DNA of 64,000 nt, taken from Halobacteriales archaeon YIM A00010. GTDB lineage: Archaea > Halobacteriota > Halobacteria > Halobacteriales > Haloarculaceae. The notes below the pieces were generated by a model. That model ran no database searches and had not been told where the DNA came from. It saw nothing but the letters and a program-made list of their open reading frames with translations. Location of the stretch: NCBI GenBank assembly GCA_025041175.1, contig JAKCFJ010000001.1, positions 2,683,526 to 2,747,525 on the forward strand, written 5' to 3'. The translations under genes and the position numbers were made by a program. Of the stretch, positions 58,017-64,000 are shown piece by piece (the stretch's first letter is position 1; each line of letters begins with the position of its first letter).

Positions 58017-59309
58017 ATGGCGATTCAATCCGTCCGTCGGACCTACCGAGCGTCCATTCGGAATCACTCGCAGGTGGCGGACGAATTGGATGCGCTCGGG
58101 GTTGCTGGGTCGAAACTCTGGAACGTTGGCCGCTGGACGGTTGCACGGGTCTGGGAGGGCTGTGGCAAAATTCCGGACGCGTTCGATCTCCAGAAGTACC
58201 TCAAGAAACACGAACGCTATGGTGATCTTCATGCGCAGTCAAGTCAGCAAGTTCTCGCAGAGCTTGGTGAGGCGTTCGAAAGCTGGTACGCACAACGGGA
58301 TCAGGATGACGAGCAAGCAAATCCCCCCGGTTACCGCAAACGTGGTGATGAGCACCCACGCTCAACGATCACGTTCAAACAAGCCGCGATCAAACACGAT
58401 GGGAAACACGGCTATCTCCGCCTCTCGAAGGGCGGGAACCTGAAAGCCCACCGCTACGATTTCTTGCTGTGTGAGTACGACACACGCCCCGATGTGAATC
58501 TCTCGGCCGAGTCGGTCTCGATTCAGTTGGTGCGTGCGGTGTGGACCGGCGACGAGTGGGAACTCCACATCGTCTGTGATGTCGAACAAAGCGTGCCAGA
58601 CGCCCCTGGTGGGCGAACGGCTGGCGTTGACCTCGGTATCAGTAATCTCGCTACTGTTTCGTTCGGCGAGGAAGCACTGCTGTACCCTGGTGGGACGCTC
58701 AAAGCAGCCAAACACTATTTCACGCAGATCGAATACGACTGCGAAGGTGACGAGGGACTGTCGAACACAGCCCGGTGGGCCAAGCGACGTCTGAAGCGTC
58801 GACGGCGGCACTTCCTTCACGTCCTCTCGAAGGACATCATCGCCCAGTGTGTCGACCGGAACGTTGGCCGACTTCGGGTTGGTGATCTCAGTGGTATTCG
58901 ATCCACAACGAACGGTGAGGGTCGTGACTGGGGGAGACATGGCAACAAACGCTTGCATGACTGGGCGTTCTCGAAACTCATCGGGATGCTCGAATACAAG
59001 GGCGAAGCCGCCGGCATCGACGTGATCGTCGGGTCCGAACGCAACACCTCCAAAACGTGTTCTGTCTGTGGACATATCGACGGTAACCAACGCGTCCACC
59101 GGGGCCTCTACCACTGTACTGCGTGTGGCCGAACAGCCAACGCCGACGTGAATGGCGCAGAGAACATCAGACAACCGCTACTCCCGAATCCAGACGCCTT
59201 CGACCGACTGGATAGGGATAACGGCTGGTTGGCACAGCCCGTAGTTCGACTGTTCGATACACAAACGGGTGCATTCCACCCACAAGAACATCTCGACTGC
59301 AAACCCTAA
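58017..59309 (+). CDS. tnpB: TnpB-family RNA-guided endonuclease (IS1341-type element, no tnpA)
   Basis: A 430-aa protein. The N-terminal helical/wedge domain is followed by RuvC-I with AGVDLGISNLATVS (Asp205), RuvC-II region RLRVGDLSGIR (about 285-295), a zinc ribbon C348-x2-C351...C367-x2-C370 and RuvC-III ANADVNGAENI (Asp377). The glutamate normally two residues before the L of the RuvC-II motif is Gly289. Family knowledge: TnpB uses a right-end RNA to cut DNA next to a short target motif. TTTTTATATTTAA lies about 25 bases before the start. No tnpA is present, so it is a non-autonomous IS200/IS605-type element. Confidence 0.9.
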   Translation: MAIQSVRRTYRASIRNHSQVADELDALGVAGSKLWNVGRWTVARVWEGCGKIPDAFDLQKYLKKHERYGDLHAQSSQQVLAELGEAFESWYAQRDQDDEQANPPGYRKRGDEHPRSTITFKQAAIKHDGKHGYLRLSKGGNLKAHRYDFLLCEYDTRPDVNLSAESVSIQLVRAVWTGDEWELHIVCDVEQSVPDAPGGRTAGVDLGISNLATVSFGEEALLYPGGTLKAAKHYFTQIEYDCEGDEGLSNTARWAKRRLKRRRRHFLHVLSKDIIAQCVDRNVGRLRVGDLSGIRSTTNGEGRDWGRHGNKRLHDWAFSKLIGMLEYKGEAAGIDVIVGSERNTSKTCSVCGHIDGNQRVHRGLYHCTACGRTANADVNGAENIRQPLLPNPDAFDRLDRDNGWLAQPVVRLFDTQTGAFHPQEHLDCKP

Positions 59310-59328
59310 TATCTCAACGCCTGGGATT

Positions 59329-59348
59329 CCTCCGCGTTTACGCGGAGG
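59329..59348 (+). other. Right-end hairpin of the TnpB element (probable 3' end of its guide RNA scaffold)
   Basis: CCTCCGCG-TTTA-CGCGGAGG, an 8-bp stem, lies 20 bases after the tnpB stop and is followed by AGGATGTCAAG. The right end of IS1341-type haloarchaeal elements has this form. The guide RNA would run from within the tnpB 3' end through this hairpin, with the guide drawn from the bases just after it. Confidence 0.6.
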
Positions 59349-59410
59349 AGGATGTCAAGAACGCTTCCATAGCGGTCCTTCCCGCTCGCCGTCTATAATA
59401 CCTCCCATAA

Positions 59411-59442
59411 TCGTACTCTGAAGTACGATACTTCAAAGTATC
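59411..59442. promoter_or_regulatory. Overlapping palindromes upstream of leuS
   Basis: Three partly overlapping inverted repeats: TCGTACT-ctga-AGTACGA (59411-59428), TGAAGTA-cga-TACTTCA (59419-59435) and GATACTT-ca-AAGTATC (59427-59442). They lie about 115 bases before leuS and 80 before its likely TATA box, so they could be operator sites or a tnpB-side terminator. Confidence 0.5.
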
Positions 59443-59518
59443 ATAACTCGAATTTGATTATTCGCTGGTCGGATCGACGGAACTCCGTTGCCGAACCGGG
59501 AGCACGATCACCAAAAAT

Positions 59519-59528
59519 ACGATATATG
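59519..59528 (+). promoter_or_regulatory. Probable TATA box for leuS
   Basis: ACGATATATG lies about 33 bases before ATG 59557. This is a plausible leaderless promoter spacing; the call is by eye. Confidence 0.5.
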
Positions 59529-59556
59529 TTTGTGATAGTAGTAGCAAACCCAACGC

Positions 59557-62205
59557 ATGGCTCGGGGAGAGTACGACCACGCTGCCATCGAAACGCGCTG
59601 GCAAACAGCGTGGGACCAAGCGAACGTCTACCGCACGCCTGACACTGTCGAAGCGCCGACGTACGTCCTCGGGATGTATCCCTATCCGTCCGGTGAACTC
59701 CACATGGGACACGTCCGGAACTACACGATCACGGACGCGTACGCCCGGTATCGCCGGATGCGCGGTGACGCTGTGCTGCACCCGATGGGGTGGGACGCCT
59801 TCGGTCTCCCCGCGGAAAACGCCGCCAAGGAGCGCGACACGAACCCCCGCGATTGGACGCTCGACTGCATCGACACCATGCGATCCCAAATGAAGTCGAT
59901 GGGATTTGGCTACGACTGGGAGCGCGAGGTTACCACCTGTGAACCGGAGTACTATCGCTGGAACCAGTATTTTTTCAGACGATTTCACGAAGCGGGCCTG
60001 GTCGAGCGCCGGAATGCGGCGGTGAACTGGTGTCCCTCGTGTGAAACTGTTCTGGCCGACGAGCAGGTCGAAGGCGAGGAAGAGCTCTGTTGGCGGTGTG
60101 AGACGCCCGTCACACAACGAGAACTGGCCCAGTGGTTCCTGAGGATCACGGAGTACGCGGACGAACTGGCCGGTTCGATCGACGCGTTGGATGGGTGGCC
60201 AGACAGCGTCAAGCAGATGCAGCGCAACTGGATCGGCAGCCAGAAGGGGACGGTCCTGCCGTTCGAGATCGAGGGGTACGGAACCGTCGACGCGTTCACC
60301 ACCCGTGCGGATACGGTCTACGGCGCGACGTTTTTCGCGCTCGCAACCGATCACCCGATCGTCGAGGATCTGCACACGGACGATGCGACCGTCCGGAAAT
60401 TCGTCGATCACGACGCCGATCCGGAGGGAGACGAACCGAACGGTGTGTCCACTGGATTGACGGCAGTACATCCCGTCTCCGGCGAGCGCATTCCGGTGTA
60501 CGTGGCCGACTTCGTCCTGTCGGATGTCGGCACGGGCGCGTTGATGGGCGTTCCCGCTCACGACGCGAGAGATCACGCCTTCGCCTCGAAGATGGGGATA
60601 GACATCGTGCCCGTCGTCGCTCCCGAAGCCACTGAGACCGCAGGACCAGCGCCACCGAACGTTTCCGAGACCGCGTTCACCGAGGATGGAGTGCTCGTCG
60701 ACTCCGGCGAGTACACCGGGCTGGATAGCGAGACGGCGCGCGACCGGATCACAGCGGATACCGACGGCGCGGCGTGGGAGACCCAGTACCGGCTTCGTGA
60801 CTGGGGGATCTCCCGCCAGCGCTACTGGGGGACGCCGATTCCGGTCGTCCACTGTGAGGACTGTGGTCCGGTCCTCGTTCCCGAGGAAAAGCTCCCGGTC
60901 GAACTGCCCGAATTCATCAACACGACGGGCAACCCCCTCGAGGCGGCCGAGGAGTGGAAGGCGACGCCGTGCCCGGAGTGTGGCCGGCCCGCGACCCGAG
61001 AGACCGACACGATGGACACCTTCGTCGACTCCTCGTGGTATTTCCTGCGCTATGTGTCACCCGGTCTTGCGGACGCTCCTTTCGATGCGGAGCGGGCAAA
61101 CCGGTGGCTGCCCGTCGAGCAGTACGTCGGTGGCATCGAGCACGCGGTCATGCACCTCCTGTACGCGCGGTTCGTCACGAAGGCGCTGGCCGACACCGAG
61201 GGACTACGCTGTCGTGAGCCGTTCGAGCGGCTGTTGGCCCAGGGGATGGTCCAATTAGCGGGCGAAAAGATGTCCAAGTCGAAAGGCAACGTCGTCTCAC
61301 CCCAGCGCATCGTCGAGGAGTACGGTGCCGACACGGCCCGTCTGTTCGTGCTGCAGGCGGCCCAACCCGAGCGTGATTTCGATTGGACCGAGGAGGGCGT
61401 CCGCTCGACCAACCAATTGCTCGCCCGGCTGGTCGACCTCGTCGAGGACCGGCAGAAACGCGAGTGCTCCGAGAAACGGGATTCGACCGCGGCGTTCGTC
61501 GCGGCCGAAATCGACGCCGCGATCACGATCGCGACAGAGGCGTACGACGAGTTGTCGTTCAGCATCGCGCTCCGGGAGGTGCAGGACCTGATTCGCACGC
61601 TCAGACAGTATCGGAACCACACCGAGCCACACGCTGAGACGTACGAGCGCGGCTTGGAAACCGTCTTGCGCCTGATCGCGCCGGTGGCCCCGCACCTGGC
61701 CGAAGAGCTGTTCGAGGCCATGGGCAACGGCGGGTTCATCGTCGACGCCGACTGGCCGGAACCGACCGTCTCGCGCGAGGCGATCGAGCACCGCCGCTTA
61801 CTGGTCGACAACACGCGAGAAGACGTGCGACAGATCATCGATGTCGCTGCTATCGAGGACCCGGAGCGGATCGAGATCGTGGTCACGCCGGAGTGGAAAC
61901 ACCACGCGCTCGAGATTGCAACCGAAAGCGACGCTGACAACCTCATCTCCGAAGTCATGACCGAGCCGTCGATCCGTGAACACGGCGATGCGGCCGCCAC
62001 CTACGGACAGAAGCTTCAGGACGAACGCGAGGCACTGTCAGTGACGCTGCCTCCATCGCGCGAGTACGAAGCTCTCGAGACAGCGACGTGGCTCATCGAA
62101 CGGGAGTTCGACGCACCCGTCAGCGTGGTGCAGGCTGAGGAAGCCAACGACGCGCTCGCACACAAAGCCGAGCCGGATCGCCCTGCGATCAACATCGTGG
62201 AGTGA
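59557..62205 (+). CDS. leuS: Leucyl-tRNA synthetase
   Basis: An 882-aa class Ia synthetase. The HIGH motif is HMGH at 49-52 (in YPSGELHMGHVRNYT) and the KMSKS loop is at about 571-575 (GEKMSKSKGNVV). A CP1 editing domain between about 220 and 420 contains the T-rich segment FTTRADTVYGATFFALATDHP. A zinc-type CPSCETVL and CWRCETP pair lies at about 157-185. A C-terminal anticodon domain follows. Length and order are of the bacterial-like haloarchaeal LeuRS. Confidence 0.96.
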   Translation: MARGEYDHAAIETRWQTAWDQANVYRTPDTVEAPTYVLGMYPYPSGELHMGHVRNYTITDAYARYRRMRGDAVLHPMGWDAFGLPAENAAKERDTNPRDWTLDCIDTMRSQMKSMGFGYDWEREVTTCEPEYYRWNQYFFRRFHEAGLVERRNAAVNWCPSCETVLADEQVEGEEELCWRCETPVTQRELAQWFLRITEYADELAGSIDALDGWPDSVKQMQRNWIGSQKGTVLPFEIEGYGTVDAFTTRADTVYGATFFALATDHPIVEDLHTDDATVRKFVDHDADPEGDEPNGVSTGLTAVHPVSGERIPVYVADFVLSDVGTGALMGVPAHDARDHAFASKMGIDIVPVVAPEATETAGPAPPNVSETAFTEDGVLVDSGEYTGLDSETARDRITADTDGAAWETQYRLRDWGISRQRYWGTPIPVVHCEDCGPVLVPEEKLPVELPEFINTTGNPLEAAEEWKATPCPECGRPATRETDTMDTFVDSSWYFLRYVSPGLADAPFDAERANRWLPVEQYVGGIEHAVMHLLYARFVTKALADTEGLRCREPFERLLAQGMVQLAGEKMSKSKGNVVSPQRIVEEYGADTARLFVLQAAQPERDFDWTEEGVRSTNQLLARLVDLVEDRQKRECSEKRDSTAAFVAAEIDAAITIATEAYDELSFSIALREVQDLIRTLRQYRNHTEPHAETYERGLETVLRLIAPVAPHLAEELFEAMGNGGFIVDADWPEPTVSREAIEHRRLLVDNTREDVRQIIDVAAIEDPERIEIVVTPEWKHHALEIATESDADNLISEVMTEPSIREHGDAAATYGQKLQDEREALSVTLPPSREYEALETATWLIEREFDAPVSVVQAEEANDALAHKAEPDRPAINIVE

Positions 62206-62226
62206 ACCGATATTATTGTTTTCACT

Positions 62227-62254
62227 GAATGTCGGCAGGGGTTTCCCGACATTC
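62227..62254 (+). terminator. Hairpin downstream of leuS
   Basis: GAATGTCGG, a 10-base loop, then CCGACATTC: a 9-bp perfect stem starting 22 bases after the leuS stop. It lies between leuS and the convergent lipoprotein gene. The terminator role is inferred from position. Confidence 0.5.
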
Positions 62255-62324
62255 GTTAGACGTACCAACCCTTAGTGCGTCGATGATATTCCCGACAGAA
62301 GCGAGCGGAGTCGGGCGGGGCAAG

Positions 62325-63596
62325 TTACTTCCAGAACTTCGGCACCGTCGCGTCGACCTGGTAGCCGTCGTCCTGGTTACTATCAGACACGAATGTTTGA
62401 AGATCGCCATCCATCGACAGCGGTCCCATGATGTTCGTGAGCAAGGTCTCTCGGGTTTCGGTGCGGTAGAGTTCGTACCACTCGTTCCCGTCGACGCTTG
62501 CGAGCACGACTGAATCGCTCGCTGTCTCGTGCATGGGCGAGTAGCCAAACGGCATGAGACAGAGTTCGCGTCCATCGTCTTCACGGATGTGCCAGCGGCG
62601 ACGGGCGTACATCTCCATCGTATCGTCGTCTGGATCGGTCTCGATCTGAACGTGTGGATAGTCGAGATCGCTCACCCCATCCGGTTCGTCATCAGGACCC
62701 TCACGCTCCCAGCGAATGATCCCCTCCGGAGCGCCATCGGTGCCGAACGCGACACAGTCCTCGAAAGCAGCGACCTGCGTTATCATGGTGACAGCGCCTT
62801 GCTCGGCGATCGTCTCCCACGAGCTGCCGAGATCGTCGCTCCAATAGATCTGTGCGTTGCCATGATCACCAACAGCAACCCAGATCCGTTCGGCGTACGG
62901 ATCGTACTCGACATCGTGGATATGGAGGTTCGCAGCGTCTCTGCTATTGAGGGGAGCTTCGAGAACACGATCGAACGACTCGCCGCCGTCGGTCGAGAGG
63001 ATCACCTCGTTAGCGTGTCTGCCCGCCTCGAAATCCGATCGTTTGTACGACGAGATGACGATGATGTCGTCGTGGACGACATGGCCCAGGCTGTTCGAAA
63101 CGCGGCCGTAATCGAACTGGTACAGGGTTTCCGCTCCGTTGCGATCGTCATGGAGGCGGTAGATTGTTCCCCCTGCGTCGCTCCGGCCACCAACCGCAAC
63201 GATGATGTTTCCACCGTCTGGAACGATGACCGCTTGGACGTACCTGTCATCTTCGTCTTCAAAGGAGTACAGCATCTCGGTCGTTTCCCACCTGTCGTCG
63301 CTGACCATCACTTCAGTCGCGTAGCGCCCGTACATACGTCCGTCCTGATCGATCCAGAGAGGGTACCCGTTCTCGCGCTCCTCGTGGACGTCAAGCTGGT
63401 ACTCTGTACTTGGCCGGCCATCATGCTCCTCGGCCGTATCTTGGTCTGTCTCGGTGGCTGTCTGGTCTTGTTCTTGGGTCGCCGTCGCTGTATCCGTCTC
63501 CTCACCATCGGTGTCACTCGATTCCTCGCTTCCACACCCCGAGAGTGTGGCCGTTGCACTCGCTCCTATCATTGATAGAATATGTCTCCGCTTCAC
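62325..63596 (-). CDS. Secreted lipoprotein with beta-propeller (BNR/Asp-box) fold
   Basis: A 423-aa protein from GTG 63596. It begins with KRRHILSMIGASATATLSGC, a Tat-like twin-Arg followed by a lipobox (LSGC), as in many haloarchaeal lipoproteins. An ATG at 63641 would add 15 residues in front and weaken the signal. A Ser/Thr/Asp/Gln-rich linker (about 25-65) leads to a propeller with Asp boxes STDGGESFD and WSDDLGSSWE. The ligand is unknown; such domains often bind or process glycans but catalytic residues are not evident. Confidence 0.8.
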   Translation of the reverse strand: MKRRHILSMIGASATATLSGCGSEESSDTDGEETDTATATQEQDQTATETDQDTAEEHDGRPSTEYQLDVHEERENGYPLWIDQDGRMYGRYATEVMVSDDRWETTEMLYSFEDEDDRYVQAVIVPDGGNIIVAVGGRSDAGGTIYRLHDDRNGAETLYQFDYGRVSNSLGHVVHDDIIVISSYKRSDFEAGRHANEVILSTDGGESFDRVLEAPLNSRDAANLHIHDVEYDPYAERIWVAVGDHGNAQIYWSDDLGSSWETIAEQGAVTMITQVAAFEDCVAFGTDGAPEGIIRWEREGPDDEPDGVSDLDYPHVQIETDPDDDTMEMYARRRWHIREDDGRELCLMPFGYSPMHETASDSVVLASVDGNEWYELYRTETRETLLTNIMGPLSMDGDLQTFVSDSNQDDGYQVDATVPKFWK

Positions 63597-63681
63597 TATC
63601 AATTGAAATTCCAGTCGTGATAATAAGTCTTCTGAGCTCATCTTGGCGAATTGCTTTCATCGCAAAACGATCGGTCGAAAC

Positions 63682-63999
63682 TCAGTCAGTGATGACTTCT
63701 TGGACGAGCGACATCGGGGTTGCGTCGTAGGCGGGATTATCGATGATGAAGCCCTCGGCGGGTTCGAGCATCACCTCGCTTCCCGACCGGTACTCGTTTT
63801 CGAAGACGAACCCGTTCTCGATGATCTTCGCGCCGGAGCCGACGACCCAGACGGGCACGTCCTGTTGGGCAGCTGTCGCGGCGATCGGGAACGATCCGAC
63901 GCGGTTGTACAGCGTGTCTTCGACGATGCAGTCCATGCCGAAGACGACGCGATCGACGTCGGACAGAACGGTGCCACACGCGCTATCCACGATCAGATG
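63682..63999 (-). CDS. eIF2B alpha/beta/delta-related protein, 5' end cut off by the window
   Basis: The last 105 residues are visible: LIVDSACGTVLSDVDRVVFG, MDCIVEDTLYNRVGSFPIAATAA, then PVWVVGSGAKII. The frame stays open to the window edge, so the start lies to the right. The pattern is that of the archaeal eIF2B-related family, which includes ribose-1,5-bisphosphate isomerase (AMP pathway) and methylthioribose-1-phosphate isomerase; the visible part does not separate these. Confidence 0.8.
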   Translation of the reverse strand, partial: HLIVDSACGTVLSDVDRVVFGMDCIVEDTLYNRVGSFPIAATAAQQDVPVWVVGSGAKIIENGFVFENEYRSGSEVMLEPAEGFIIDNPAYDATPMSLVQEVITD

Positions 64000-64000
64000 C

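Noticed and set aside
59458-60852. 464-codon open frame on the - strand over leuS
   Set aside because: It is a mirror of the leuS codons; no start signal or protein pattern supports it.
62529-63575. 348-codon open frame on the + strand over the lipoprotein gene
   Set aside because: The minus strand has a clear lipobox, Asp boxes and promoter-like sequence; the plus frame has none.
1-64000. CRISPR array
   Set aside because: No series of regularly spaced direct repeats with unique spacers was seen. The dispersed repeats found are single copies far apart.

Overview
The window is 64 kb of chromosome from a haloarchaeon (class Halobacteria; the genus cannot be fixed from sequence alone). The evidence is acidic proteins, a G+C-rich genic background, an archaeal TFB, a V/A-type ATP synthase operon, DacZ, the ubiquitin-like modifier SAMP2, archaeal e-MtaB, archaeal adenylate kinase, DUF1931, pilin-like and Tat/lipobox secretion signals, and TATA boxes about 25-30 bases before start codons, as expected for leaderless transcripts.

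Layout. 1-6.9 kb: a cut-off membrane protein, an IS630-like HTH protein, a B3/4 protein, an XRE regulator, a TFB paralogue between two inverted copies of a small repeat, a uS10-like protein and an AbgA-like amidohydrolase. 7.1-10.0 kb: an A+T-richer accessory island holding a 701-aa secreted multidomain protein, a small membrane protein and a truncated second copy of that membrane protein; I read this as a candidate polymorphic toxin-immunity locus. 10-15.6 kb: etfBA, a membrane-tethered wHTH regulator, a secreted glycoprotein-like protein, a pilin-like protein and a methyltransferase. 15.8-24.2 kb: the ATP synthase operon H-I-K-E-C-F-A-B, with subunit D not in the window. 24.2-43.6 kb: mostly housekeeping and redox genes (HtpX-like protease, MaoC, rpiA, larB, sugar phosphomutase, samp2, cysK, bcp, thioredoxin, YyaL-like, S9 peptidase, purD) broken up by a duplicated three-gene cassette and hairpin-rich elements. 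43.7-56.3 kb: a DUF2182-DUF1326 pair, dacZ-mscS, a lipoamide-dehydrogenase-like flavoprotein, e-MtaB, a CDF transporter, a HIT protein and trpD-F-E-G. 56.4-64 kb: tRNA-Val with repeats of its 3' end, adk, a deleted ATPase relic, tnpB, leuS, a lipoprotein and a cut-off eIF2B-related gene.

Three repeat systems recur. (1) Five copies of a 97-101 bp MITE-like element with 12-bp terminal inverted repeats (ATACTGTCGGAC) and TA at most ends; they sit at gene ends and supply stop codons or C-terminal residues to several neighbours. (2) Four full or partial copies of a G+C-rich hairpin element with poly-T arms; at two sites its flanks look like duplicated start-codon regions. (3) A three-ORF cassette of unknown function present twice, 16 kb apart.

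The strongest candidates for something new are the toxin-immunity-like island at 7.1-10.0 kb, the duplicated cassette with its hairpin elements, and the MITE family that flanks tfb. All functional statements rest on reading motifs by eye; no database search was run.
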